Virus record (IMG/VR): IMGVR_UViG_3300030329_000680
Span: 1-26,600 of that record
Reading direction: 5' to 3' (one strand)
Length of the DNA: 26,600 nt
DNA from: a virus
Both the position numbers and the translations under genes were made by a program. Positions 5,663 through 12,573 of this stretch are shown in pieces; within the stretch, counting starts at the first letter, position 1, and every line of letters begins with the position of its first letter. The notes under the pieces were generated by a model. The model ran no database searches. It was not told the DNA's origin and worked only from the letters and a program-made list of their open reading frames with translations.

Positions 5663-6196
5663 TTAGATCCAATCTGGTTTTCTGGATGGGTCACGTAGAT
5701 AATTAGATGCAGCCCAAGGTTTGCTGCCAATGTAATTTTTGTAAGCAGTAAAAGTGTCAATGCTTGTGTTATGTTTAAACTCATCTGGCATTGCACGAGT
5801 AAATGATTCCACCATACAATAACATGTAATTACCTCACCTGCAAATTTGTGAAATGTTTTTTTTGCTTCAAATAATGCATTAGCACACCCATGAACTTTA
5901 CCATAACGATGATTATATTCATCAACTAAAGCACATCCATGCTGAATTAACCATGCAGTATTGTATAAACTAGCAGCAGCCCATTGGGTGCAAGGATGAT
6001 TCTTGAATGCCCCTTTCTTGACCGAATAAGGGGTTCCGTCTTTCTTCTTAACTAAATCATCACCCCAGTCATAATACCAGTGTGAGAAGACAATAGAGAG
6101 CATTTGACATGTCTCCAATGGCATCTTGACCACATGTTTATCTGGCAATACTCTTGCTGATACATGAGGATCTGGATGAGTAACAAAGATGTTCAT
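5663..6196 (-). CDS. Putative pyrimidine-dimer DNA glycosylase family protein
   Basis: The 177-residue protein begins 'MNIFVTHPDPHVSARVLPDK', followed by 'HVVKMPLETCQMLS' and 'KNHPCTQWAAAS'. Marine phages and bacteria carry many proteins with this 'DKHVVKM..E..Q' plus 'NHPC..W' pattern, often placed near the pyrimidine-dimer glycosylase (T4 DenV-like) family, which removes UV-induced dimers. The tail 'SNYLRDPSRKPDWI' is Trp/basic. Sequence identity to DenV itself is not evident, and I cannot confirm the DenV catalytic N-terminus and glutamate. The role in repair is therefore tentative. It overlaps the 59-aa gene by ATGA. Confidence 0.55.
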   Translation of the reverse strand: MNIFVTHPDPHVSARVLPDKHVVKMPLETCQMLSIVFSHWYYDWGDDLVKKKDGTPYSVKKGAFKNHPCTQWAAASLYNTAWLIQHGCALVDEYNHRYGKVHGCANALFEAKKTFHKFAGEVITCYCMVESFTRAMPDEFKHNTSIDTFTAYKNYIGSKPWAASNYLRDPSRKPDWI

Positions 6197-6372
6197 TTTT
6201 TAGTAGTGTTACTTCTTGTTCTGTTTATTATACTAATAAATTTGTCTCCTGCAAAGGTCCCCCCTAAACATACATCAATCTCATCACCATCTTGCCAATT
6301 TACATCACCATTCATTTTAGTATGTAACATGGCTTCCTGAATCTTATCAATTACCTCTTGGGTTAACTTCAT
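6193..6372 (-). CDS. Small protein of unknown function (59 aa)
   Basis: The frame is open to 6399, but the ATG at 6372 overlaps the upstream TGA as ATGA and has GGAGGAGG five bases before it, so I start there. The protein has an N-terminal helix ('KLTQEVIDKIQEAML') and a Gly/Asp-rich middle ('DGDEIDVCLGGTFAG') that looks like a beta hairpin. It ends in a basic tail. It shares four bases with the next gene. No family is recognised. Confidence 0.78.
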   Translation of the reverse strand: MKLTQEVIDKIQEAMLHTKMNGDVNWQDGDEIDVCLGGTFAGDKFISIINRTRSNTTKK

Positions 6373-6845
6373 TCTTCCTCCTCCATAGGAGTTGTCCAAT
6401 CGTACTCTATCTTACCATCTTTATAGCAATATCTGTCAGGTTGAGATTCACCCATATCCTCTACATTCCAATAAATTTCATCATCATATTCTTCTTTAGA
6501 ATAGATGGCATATCTTCTCCAGTGAACTATAAAATAGAACTCATCCTTAATCCAATCACTCTTCTCACAAAATTCTAATAACCATTTCTCAATGTCATTA
6601 GTCTCAATACCCCTCATTCCTGGAGTGAACTCTTCATCTTCACAATCAACATACTTATAATCCTCATTGTCTGGTTTATAAAATTCTTTAAATGTTTCCC
6701 AACCATATTGATAAGCATCAAATTCTTTAGGAGATGTCCACAACTCTACAGTTGCCATACACCATTTATCAAAAGAAATTGTAGTGTCATCATAATCACC
6801 TACCTTTTCACCCTCTACAATAAGGGGTTTGTATTCATCAGTCAT
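6369..6845 (-). CDS. Acidic aromatic protein of unknown function (158 aa)
   Basis: I choose the ATG at 6845, which starts 'MTDEYKPL' and lies eight bases inside the end of the previous gene. The frame is open to 6866. The protein is strikingly acidic and rich in Tyr and Trp, with 'DEFYFIVHWRRYAIYSKEEY' in the C-terminal half, and ends in a run of glutamates that doubles as the ribosome site of the next gene. There are three Cys and no membrane segment. Such acidic proteins in phage early operons are sometimes DNA mimics or host-protein inhibitors, but nothing specific supports that here. Confidence 0.8.
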   Translation of the reverse strand: MTDEYKPLIVEGEKVGDYDDTTISFDKWCMATVELWTSPKEFDAYQYGWETFKEFYKPDNEDYKYVDCEDEEFTPGMRGIETNDIEKWLLEFCEKSDWIKDEFYFIVHWRRYAIYSKEEYDDEIYWNVEDMGESQPDRYCYKDGKIEYDWTTPMEEEE

Positions 6846-7089
6846 AACTTGCCCTCCAAGCAACATAACAAATAAATCCCAATCCTAATAATATCGAAAA
6901 AGGAATAGGGAAAAATGGTAATACTATCATAGCATGAATTACCTGCACAAGAACAATACCGTAGAAAATGTACATAATCCACATGCCAATTTTATTATGG
7001 CGGCTCCCACGTTTATAAGGATGGCAACCGATAGGCCCAGAATCCCATCCGTCTTGCATATAATCCTTAGTAGGAATTTCTTTACTCAT
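6838..7089 (-). CDS. Small two-span membrane protein (83 aa)
   Basis: After a polar N-terminus ending in 'KRGSRHNK' come two hydrophobic segments: about 36-57 ('MWIMYIFYGIVLVQVIHAMI') and about 58-79 ('PFFPIPFSILLGLGFICYVA'), joined by a proline-rich turn. This is a likely inner-membrane or thylakoid hairpin. ATGA links it to the gene before it. It is one of two membrane proteins in the replisome operon, and its role is unknown. Confidence 0.8.
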   Translation of the reverse strand: MSKEIPTKDYMQDGWDSGPIGCHPYKRGSRHNKIGMWIMYIFYGIVLVQVIHAMIVLPFFPIPFSILLGLGFICYVAWRASYD

Positions 7090-7352
7090 AATACAGGATA
7101 CTCCTCGTTGCGTACAAATTCAGTTTTCATAGTCTTGAAATCTTCCATCAATCTCTGAACTTGTTTCTTATCAAGTCCAGCAAGTGCTTGACAGTTTTCT
7201 AGGCATCGAAAAATACACTCCCTATCACTTATAGGTGGGGCAATTTCCCACCCTTGCTCATCATAATACTTCTTACCCTCAGTGACTTGTGCTTCTACAT
7301 GTCCAAGATCTTGAGCCTCGGAAGGGTTTTCGTAATTATGCGTTTTACTCAT
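7086..7352 (-). CDS. Small soluble protein of unknown function (88 aa)
   Basis: The start is at 7352, eight bases inside the upstream gene's end. The N-terminal half is polar. The C-terminal half is helical, with a Cys pair around 'DRECIFRCLENCQALAG' and a charged helix 'KKQVQRLMEDFKTMKTEF'. Three Cys within eight residues could form a disulphide or metal site. It is linked by ATGA to the two-span membrane protein downstream, so the two may act together. No family is recognised. Confidence 0.78.
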   Translation of the reverse strand: MSKTHNYENPSEAQDLGHVEAQVTEGKKYYDEQGWEIAPPISDRECIFRCLENCQALAGLDKKQVQRLMEDFKTMKTEFVRNEEYPVL

Positions 7353-7533
7353 TTAACTTACCAATATACTGATAGATTAAATCCCACTTAAATTCATAAG
7401 TTTCACCATTTTCATCTTGAAGATAAAATGGCATATTGGGATACATTCTCTTAGCACCATAGTAATGATTAATGACATTATAGTCATCATCAATACATCT
7501 TTCTGCTTCGAGTTCTTCTTCAGAATACTCCAT
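7345..7533 (-). CDS. Small acidic protein of unknown function (62 aa)
   Basis: The gene begins in the stop of gp45 (TAATG) and overlaps the next gene by eight bases. The protein is acidic and Tyr-rich, with 'EELEAERCIDDD' at the N-terminus and 'ENGETYEFKWDLIYQYIGKL' at the C-terminus. That end suggests a beta hairpin followed by a helix. Its tight coupling to the sliding clamp gene is the only functional clue. Confidence 0.78.
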   Translation of the reverse strand: MEYSEEELEAERCIDDDYNVINHYYGAKRMYPNMPFYLQDENGETYEFKWDLIYQYIGKLNE

Positions 7534-8201
7534 TATCCAAATGTAGAATCTGGTTCTAGAGCAATGTAATATGTTAGATCTCTATCTGCATTAACAAAAC
7601 GAGAAAGAAGTTTCTGAGAAACAACTACTTCATAAGTTCCAGGCAGAATCTTAATATTCTCCACCTTAAAGTTAAATGAGAACTCTTTATCAGTTTCACC
7701 TACAGTAATAGAGAAACTATTAGAAGTATCATTCTTCTTATCTCTTACTACAACTTTTACTACTCCTGCTTCACCAACTACAGAAAGATCTGATAACTGA
7801 TAAATGGCCGCTGCTTTAAGCAACTTATCTAATTGCTCAGTACTTACAGTAAAAGTAACATCTTCACTCGGAAGAGTGATTGGTTTCTCAGGAGGAGTAA
7901 TAATAACATTGGGATCTGCAAAGAAGTACTTAGAACGCATCTTTCCTTCTTTGATAACCACATGACCATCATTAGCAAAATCTAATTCTGGATCATGATA
8001 AAGATTACCAATACCATTTAAGAACTGACTAAGATCATAGATACCAAAATCTTTAGGTAACTCTTCTTCAATAGTCACTTCAGCAAGAATATTCTTCATA
8101 ACACTAATAGTGCGAAGTCTATTCCCTTGCTTGAATAAAATAGATTGATTAATATCCTTAAAGTTCTCTAGGATCTTAAAGGTATTCTTAGAAAGTTTCA
8201 T
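7533..8201 (-). CDS. 45: Sliding clamp gp45
   Basis: gp45 is the trimeric clamp that tethers DNA polymerase and, in T4, also activates late transcription through gp55/gp33. I start at the ATG at 8201 because 'MKLSKNTFKILENF' matches the T4 N-terminus ('MKLSKDT'). The frame is open to 8222. The product is then 222 aa (T4: 228). Other matching blocks are 'FGIYDLSQFL', 'ITPPEKPITLP', 'FSFNFKVENIKILPG' and the C-terminal 'YYIALEPDST'. It overlaps the DUF3310 gene by 14 bases. Since the window also encodes gp55, clamp-dependent late transcription is likely. Confidence 0.94.
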   Translation of the reverse strand: MKLSKNTFKILENFKDINQSILFKQGNRLRTISVMKNILAEVTIEEELPKDFGIYDLSQFLNGIGNLYHDPELDFANDGHVVIKEGKMRSKYFFADPNVIITPPEKPITLPSEDVTFTVSTEQLDKLLKAAAIYQLSDLSVVGEAGVVKVVVRDKKNDTSNSFSITVGETDKEFSFNFKVENIKILPGTYEVVVSQKLLSRFVNADRDLTYYIALEPDSTFG

Positions 8202-8958
8202 AACCACGGGTCGGAGTTTCATTTAATTGCCCACTGAAGTGATAAAGTAGGAGTGAATAATGTAATGCTTTTAATATATCACGTTTTGCTTGTCCCTTCT
8301 TATCATAGCGACTTAGATACTTGATTGCATTAGAACGACAGAAAGATTCAGCATCTCCTACGGATTCTATAAGGTCAAGTGTCTGGACGTTATTATTGTC
8401 AGAAGTATAATGTCCACCATAAGTGGTAGAAATATAATCCTGAAGAGCTTTGATGGACTCATCTTCTTTATATTTTCTAGTACAATCTTTTTGTATTCCA
8501 GGTGTAGTAAAATGATGGGCAGCAGCATCATCGTTATCTGCTAGAAAATTCTGAGAGAGTGGTGAGTCATCTGGAATATTAAAATTCAGAGTCTCATACT
8601 CCCCAGTATCATAAAATGTTATATCATCAAAATTAACAACCGCAGCATCCCCACCTGAAATAGTGATATGATCATTATCTAAGGCAGAAGTATCAATTGA
8701 TATATCACCCATTTGAGTAGTATCAACCCAATAGGAAGAAGTATCTGCGGATGCTGTATTTCCTGATCCTACCGTAACGATAGGATCATACTCATCACTT
8801 TCAAGTGATGTAATTTTTATATCCTCAAGTTTGCAAGGGCTCATCTCATCCTCCTTAATAGGGTAAGTTTTAGGGGTCATTGGTTTCTTTTTAATAGGAA
8901 AATTTTCATCAAGAGTTCCATTAATTACGTCATAAGCAAGGCTCCATGCATTAATCAT
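8188..8958 (-). CDS. DUF3310-domain protein with long acidic N-terminal region
   Basis: The last 90 residues look like DUF3310 (SaV-like), a phage family sometimes linked to nucleotide metabolism. Residues about 181-238 read 'YGGHYTSDNNNVQTLDLIES' then 'FCRSNAIKYLSRYDKKGQAK' and 'DILKALHYS', the typical core 'FC.GNA.KY..R...K....D..KA..Y'. The first 155 residues are unlike usual DUF3310 proteins: Asp-, Ser- and Thr-rich with beta-type repeats ('DISIDTSALDNDHITISG'). They are probably a flexible or beta-rich extension. It lies between cobS and gp45 with overlaps on both sides, and its biochemical activity is unknown. Confidence 0.75.
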   Translation of the reverse strand: MINAWSLAYDVINGTLDENFPIKKKPMTPKTYPIKEDEMSPCKLEDIKITSLESDEYDPIVTVGSGNTASADTSSYWVDTTQMGDISIDTSALDNDHITISGGDAAVVNFDDITFYDTGEYETLNFNIPDDSPLSQNFLADNDDAAAHHFTTPGIQKDCTRKYKEDESIKALQDYISTTYGGHYTSDNNNVQTLDLIESVGDAESFCRSNAIKYLSRYDKKGQAKRDILKALHYSLLLYHFSGQLNETPTRGYETF

Positions 8959-10054
8959 ACATTTTATCCTCTAATTTGTCAAGATCTACATCAGCATCTA
9001 CTTTATCATATAGTTCAAGGAATGCTTGCTTTGTTTCGTCATCAAAACGATTGACACAAACTTGAATTGCTTTCATCTTATCATTGAAGATGCTGTAAGC
9101 ACGAACAATGTGAACCAAACGACGAGTGCTAATGATCTCTTCGATACCACCATCATAGAATGTTTTGCGGATAATGTCACCCCAATCTACAAGTCGTGCA
9201 ATAAAGTCTGTATCTGTAATACCAAGAGTAGAAGCAACTCCACCAAGGATTCTCTTCTCTACAGAAGGTGCTGGATAATCTTGCTCAAAGGTTACAGGGA
9301 ATCTCTCAAGGAATGCTTCATTAAGAACATTAGTACCAATGAATCTACCATCGTCAGATCCTTTACCCTTTGTATTAGCAGTAGCAATTACATTAAATCC
9401 TACCTCAGGTCGAACAAACTTACCGATTTTTTTGAGGAACAAGCCTTTCCCTTCAAGTATGGGTTGGAGGCATAATATTTTGTTGCTAGCCAAGTCAACT
9501 TCATCGAGTAACAAGATTGCCCCTCGTTCGAGTGCTTCAATGACAGGTCCGTTATGCCAAACAGTTGCCCCATCAACAAGGCGAAACCCACCAATAAGAT
9601 CGTCTTCATCAGTTTCAATAGTAATGTTTACACGAATAAGTTCTCTTTTTAATTGAGCACATGCTTGCTCTACAGAGAATGTCTTACCATTACCAGAGAG
9701 TCCAGTAATGAATGATGGATAGAATTGTTTTGATTGAATAATTTTTTTTACATCAGTAAAAGAACCAAACTTAACAAAAGTTGAATCAGATTCTGGAACA
9801 AGGTTCTGAAGGACAGTAGGTTCTACCGCAGGAGCACTAAAAGACTTCTCAATATTCTCCACGGCCTTGGTGGTAACCTCTAGGTTCCACTTACCACGAC
9901 CAACAGAAAACTCTTTAATTTTTTTAGTAACAGTCTGATAAGCAATATCATTCATTCTGCAGAATCCTCTAACATCTGCAGCAGTGAACTCTTTACCATA
10001 TGTTGCTCTCAAACCTTCAATGATTTCGTCACGAGTCATTTTAATTTCAAACAT
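8951..10054 (-). CDS. cobS: CobS-like MoxR-type AAA+ ATPase
   Basis: The 367-residue protein is the AAA+ ATPase annotated as CobS in cyanophages. Walker A is 'GLSGNGKT' (118-125), Walker B is 'ILLLDEVD' (180-187), sensor 1 is 'NVIATANT', and an 'ERF' arginine motif follows. The first 70 residues form a small helical domain. CobS proper pairs with CobT and CobN in cobalt insertion into cobyrinate, but MoxR-type ATPases in general work with VWA-domain partners to remodel proteins. Here the partner is the VWA protein at 12767-14950, whose leader matches this gene's. No other cobalamin gene is visible. It leads the replisome operon. Confidence 0.88.
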   Translation of the reverse strand: MFEIKMTRDEIIEGLRATYGKEFTAADVRGFCRMNDIAYQTVTKKIKEFSVGRGKWNLEVTTKAVENIEKSFSAPAVEPTVLQNLVPESDSTFVKFGSFTDVKKIIQSKQFYPSFITGLSGNGKTFSVEQACAQLKRELIRVNITIETDEDDLIGGFRLVDGATVWHNGPVIEALERGAILLLDEVDLASNKILCLQPILEGKGLFLKKIGKFVRPEVGFNVIATANTKGKGSDDGRFIGTNVLNEAFLERFPVTFEQDYPAPSVEKRILGGVASTLGITDTDFIARLVDWGDIIRKTFYDGGIEEIISTRRLVHIVRAYSIFNDKMKAIQVCVNRFDDETKQAFLELYDKVDADVDLDKLEDKMYD

Positions 10055-10083
10055 AGTTGGTTCGTTTTGTTGAACCTATTATA
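10055..10083 (-). promoter_or_regulatory. cobS promoter -10 box and leader hairpin
   Basis: TATAAT lies at 10083-10078, four bases after the T-run of the upstream terminator, with no good -35. The leader then forms GGTTC/GAACC (minus strand 10076-10072 with 10063-10059) at or next to the predicted 5' end. The first 18 bases from the -10 differ from the cobT leader at only three positions, and both -10 boxes are 23 bases from the ATG. No Shine-Dalgarno is seen. Confidence 0.6.
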
Positions 10084-10087
10084 AGGC

Positions 10088-10113
10088 AAAAAGAGGTGAA
10101 AGAATCACCTCTT
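10088..10113 (-). terminator. Terminator of the cobT unit / internal-protein unit
   Basis: A 9-bp stem (minus strand 10113-10105 with 10099-10091), a 5-base loop and T5 (10092-10088) follow the 81-aa gene. It separates the late internal-protein genes from the early cobS operon. Confidence 0.85.
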
Positions 10114-10131
10114 AGGACACTTTCTTAATTG

Positions 10132-10377
10132 TCATACACCCTGATCCTTCTGCCTAGCAAAAAACTCTTTCATACTAGATTGTAACTGACCTTCATTTTC
10201 TTTAGGATCCAACTTATCATAACCATTCCGTTTTTTCCATTGATTATACATTGCTCCCATCATCCATGATTGAGAAAGACTATGAGGCCCATCTCTCAAT
10301 AACTCTGCTTGTCGGCCAGTGTGGTATGGAAGAGATTCTTCTCTCCAATTAGAATCATCATAAGGTTTTTTATCCAT
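10132..10377 (-). CDS. Small protein of unknown function (81 aa)
   Basis: The gene overlaps the stop of the predicted internal protein by eight bases and ends 18 bases before a terminator. The peptide is polar with a Trp/Met-rich middle ('SQSWMMGAMYNQWKKRNGY') and a charged helical tail ('SSMKEFFARQKDQ'). It lies in the same late-promoter unit as the internal protein, so it may be a late or virion-associated protein. No family is recognised. Confidence 0.78.
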   Translation of the reverse strand: MDKKPYDDSNWREESLPYHTGRQAELLRDGPHSLSQSWMMGAMYNQWKKRNGYDKLDPKENEGQLQSSMKEFFARQKDQGV

Positions 10378-10885
10378 AAGTAAAAGTCTTTCCTTTGATT
10401 TGTGATTGCCCCTCTGGGTTTTTACCTTGAGGTTTAAATTTACCTAAACCAACTCTCTTAGTTGATCCTAAAGGTCTTTTATTCTTTGGTTTTGTACCTA
10501 GTCCACCTTTTCTAGTTGCGGATAGTGTACCAGTTTTTTTCGTTTGTGTCAATACAGAGTCTTGTCCATACTTCTTACCTAGTGACTTAACTGCTTTCTT
10601 GAATGCTCTCTTACCCTTCTTTCCAGAAGTGACAACATGACTTCTTTCCTTTACTCTCTTCTCCTTACCATCATCACCCTTCTCTACATATGAACCCGTT
10701 ACCTTCGTAGCACCAGGCAATCCCTTACCTCTTATGTCTCTATCTAATTGTTTTGCTCTTGCACGATTCTCTTTTGCAGACTTATCATCTCTGGATGCTG
10801 ACATCGTAGCAATTCCACCTTTATCAGACTTGGATTTTATTCTACTTAAACTACTTTCTTCTAGAAATTCTTTGAAAGTCTTCAT
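10370..10885 (-). CDS. Predicted internal capsid protein with T4-type targeting peptide
   Basis: The 171-residue protein starts 'MKTFKEFLEES'. T4 internal proteins (IPI-IPIII) start 'MKTYQEFIAE'. That ten-residue capsid-targeting peptide brings them into the prohead, where gp21 cuts after Glu10. Here Leu8-Glu9-Glu10|Ser11 fits the gp21 rule (L/I)-x-E|(A/G/S) at the same position. The rest is very basic (Lys/Arg, Gly and Ser, no Cys or Trp; for example 'KKGKRAFKKAVKSLGKKYGQ'), as expected for a protein packed with DNA and injected with it. A late-promoter-like AATAAATA lies 24 bases upstream. Homologous C-terminal function is unknown. The alternative is an unrelated basic late protein. Confidence 0.72.
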   Translation of the reverse strand: MKTFKEFLEESSLSRIKSKSDKGGIATMSASRDDKSAKENRARAKQLDRDIRGKGLPGATKVTGSYVEKGDDGKEKRVKERSHVVTSGKKGKRAFKKAVKSLGKKYGQDSVLTQTKKTGTLSATRKGGLGTKPKNKRPLGSTKRVGLGKFKPQGKNPEGQSQIKGKTFTYG

Positions 10886-11024
10886 TATCAGTTACACTAT
10901 TATAGTAGTATTTATTCTTCTTTATCCTTAACTCAATTCCATGAAGTTCCAACAGTGAGATCTTGGTATCAGTCATTTCCTCACTATAAAAAATAAGAGG
11001 TTGTTTGGTACAGTCACCACTCAT
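10851..11024 (-). CDS. Small protein of unknown function (57 aa)
   Basis: A 57-codon frame starts as ATGA on the stop of the coiled-coil gene, with AGGAGG seven bases before the ATG, which is a strong start signal. It ends 35 bases inside the internal-protein gene in another frame, and the late-type motif of that gene lies within its coding region. The middle is hydrophobic-helical ('ISLLELHGIELRIKKNKYYY') and the end is basic. It fills a 135-base gap that would otherwise be empty. Confidence 0.72.
   Translation of the reverse strand: MSGDCTKQPLIFYSEEMTDTKISLLELHGIELRIKKNKYYYNSVTDNEDFQRISRRK
10909..10916 (-). promoter_or_regulatory. Late-promoter-like AATAAATA before the internal-protein gene
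   Basis: AATAAATA on the minus strand has one mismatch to the T4 late box TATAAATA. It would start RNA near 10902, about 17 bases before the ATG at 10885. This fits late expression of a capsid-packaged protein. Confidence 0.55.
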
Positions 11025-11212
11025 TCTTCTCCCTCCTCTACTATAGTCTTATAATATTCCAATCTTCTTCTAAGAATAGTTACTTCTTTTTTTAATTCTT
11101 CTTTTTCTGTTTTCAGTTCTGCGATTTCTTGTTCGTAGAGGATAATCATTTGTTCCAGTCGAAGTACATCATTTTCTAAATCCCATCGTGGCTTGGGATA
11201 TGGGTTGGTCAT
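11021..11212 (-). CDS. Coiled-coil protein (63 aa)
   Basis: After a proline-rich start ('MTNPYPKPRWDLEND') the protein is one long charged coiled coil. 'RLEQMIILYEQEIAELKTEK' and 'EELKKEVTILRRRLEYYKTI' place Leu/Ile in heptad positions over about 45 residues. It probably dimerises or trimerises. Its glutamate-rich last codons supply the AGGAGG ribosome site of the next gene. A 41-base gap precedes it, and a weak GTAAATA is present there. Function is unknown. Confidence 0.8.
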   Translation of the reverse strand: MTNPYPKPRWDLENDVLRLEQMIILYEQEIAELKTEKEELKKEVTILRRRLEYYKTIVEEGEE

Positions 11213-11253
11213 TTGTGGGGGTTTCCAAATTATTTACTCATTTAATGATTGCT

Positions 11254-11631
11254 TTATTTTTTTCTTACTGGTACATCAATAGTCCATGAGGATGATTCTA
11301 ATTTAACTAGATCAAAGTTTTTCTTAAACTCCTTTTCTCTTGCTTTTCTTTCCTTCTCCATTGTTAATTCAATGGTTTCAATAGTTGTACTTGGATTCTT
11401 CTCTTTTATTCCCAAGTAATCCAAGACAGCATCATCAACCATACAATAAAGTGTATCCCATGTTAAGGTATCTCTTAATCCAGTTGCGATACGATCAATA
11501 TCACCACCATCTAAGTACTCACCCTTGTTTATCTTATCTGAGTAATCATCATACTGAGAAATAAGTTTTGCTCTGATCTCTACCAACTCATTAAGGTTGA
11601 TAGTAATCTTCACATCGTCGTAGATTGCCAT
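11254..11631 (-). CDS. Protein of unknown function (125 aa)
   Basis: The gene starts 22 bases inside purN and is read in another frame. It begins with a beta strand ('DVKITINLNELVEIRAKLIS'), then an acidic helical middle ('GGDIDRIATGLRDTLTWDTL') and a strongly charged helix with 'KERKAREKEFKKNF'. It ends 'TIDVPVRKK'. There are no membrane segments or known catalytic motifs. The close overlap with purN suggests co-translation but not a shared pathway. Confidence 0.78.
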   Translation of the reverse strand: MAIYDDVKITINLNELVEIRAKLISQYDDYSDKINKGEYLDGGDIDRIATGLRDTLTWDTLYCMVDDAVLDYLGIKEKNPSTTIETIELTMEKERKAREKEFKKNFDLVKLESSSWTIDVPVRKK

Positions 11632-12146
11632 GAGTTAATAACAGAAGGTAATAGACCATACTCCAGTCGTTGTATAGCCTTGGTCAAAGATTCAACAGTA
11701 TCATCGGGAAGAATAGGAACTTCCTGTTGTGCTATTATTGTACCACCATCTAACTCTTCTGTCACGTAATGAACCGTACATCCTGTGACACTATCTCCAC
11801 TGTCCATTGCCTGTTCTACTGCATTCAACCCTTTATACTTTGGAAGTAATGATGGATGAACGTTTATCATAGGAGCAGGAAAAGCATCAGGATTTTTAAT
11901 CACTCTCATATATCCTGCAAGGATTATAAGATCTACTCTCCATGCTTTAAAGAGTTCTATCATCTTATCTTCATCTTTATGAGGGACTCTTACATGAGGA
12001 ATTCCAAATTTTGCTGCTCTCTTCACAGCACCACATTGTTTAGTGTTGTGTATCATCAACACAACTTCATGTTTATTACATACGGGATTTGTAACTATGT
12101 TCTCGAAGTTGGTTCCGTTACCAGAACACATAATTCCTAATCTCAT
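11610..12146 (-). CDS. purN: Phosphoribosylglycinamide formyltransferase (PurN)
   Basis: PurN transfers a formyl group from 10-formyl-tetrahydrofolate to GAR in purine synthesis. The 178-residue protein is slightly shorter than bacterial enzymes (about 200). 'GIMCSGNGTNFENI' near the start binds the phosphate. 'MINVHPSLLPKYKG' carries the catalytic Asn and His, and 'GCTVHYVTEELDGG' carries the catalytic Asp. Folate-site 'ILAGYMRVI' is also present. Cyanophages often carry purine-synthesis genes, taken to support nucleotide supply during replication. It is joined by ATGA to the 51-aa gene before it. Confidence 0.94.
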   Translation of the reverse strand: MRLGIMCSGNGTNFENIVTNPVCNKHEVVLMIHNTKQCGAVKRAAKFGIPHVRVPHKDEDKMIELFKAWRVDLIILAGYMRVIKNPDAFPAPMINVHPSLLPKYKGLNAVEQAMDSGDSVTGCTVHYVTEELDGGTIIAQQEVPILPDDTVESLTKAIQRLEYGLLPSVINSWQSTTM

Positions 12147-12298
12147 TCTTGTAATTCGTCTAAACGATAGGATGAGGATTCACTAGGAACCCAATTTTCA
12201 CCATTCCATTTATAGCCAGGTCTACCCAAATATGAAACTTCTGATTCCCATTCGACAAGTGCCTCTTTAATAATTTCTTTAATCCATTTTCTAATCAT
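12143..12298 (-). CDS. Small protein of unknown function (51 aa)
   Basis: A 51-codon frame exactly fills the gap between the 92-aa gene and purN, with ATGA overlaps at both ends and GAGG seven bases before its ATG. The first half is a charged amphipathic helix ('MIRKWIKEIIKEALVEWESE'). The second is Gly/Trp-rich and beta-like ('GRPGYKWNGENWVPSE'), then a Ser/Tyr tail. The double tiling makes it very likely real. No family is recognised. Confidence 0.78.
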   Translation of the reverse strand: MIRKWIKEIIKEALVEWESEVSYLGRPGYKWNGENWVPSESSSYRLDELQE

Positions 12299-12573
12299 TT
12301 CCATTCCTCATAAGGTGGTTCTTCTTCATCCACAGTGTGTTTAAAGTATTGAGGATCAAAATATGATATACCAGTCTTACCTTCTCTCTCATCCAAAACT
12401 TCATTGATGAGAATCTTCAACTCCTTAACCATCTGTGAAGTATGTAATCTACAAGGGGTAATAACCGCACGAGGAAGAATAGGTTCTCCATTCTCATCAT
12501 GAGGATATACATTATCAGTACATCCTTCAACTGCTTCACCACTCATTCCCTGAGTATCAATCTTTTCAGTCAT
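12295..12573 (-). CDS. Protein of unknown function (92 aa)
   Basis: The protein is acidic and proline-containing, with 'PHDENGEPILPRAVITPCRL' in the middle, a helical 'MVKELKILINEVLDEREGK' segment, and an acidic end 'DEEEPPYEEW'. ATGA overlaps join it to the NdhS-like gene before it and the 51-aa gene after it. There is no signal peptide or membrane segment. Confidence 0.78.
   Translation of the reverse strand: MTEKIDTQGMSGEAVEGCTDNVYPHDENGEPILPRAVITPCRLHTSQMVKELKILINEVLDEREGKTGISYFDPQYFKHTVDEEEPPYEEWK

Noticed and set aside
8202-8222. Upstream ATG of gp45
   Set aside because: The T4 orthologue begins at the position equivalent to 8201. The upstream start cannot be fully excluded.
11231-11237. 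GTAAATA as late promoter of the coiled-coil gene
   Set aside because: Two mismatches to the late box in a very AT-rich gap; no supporting evidence.
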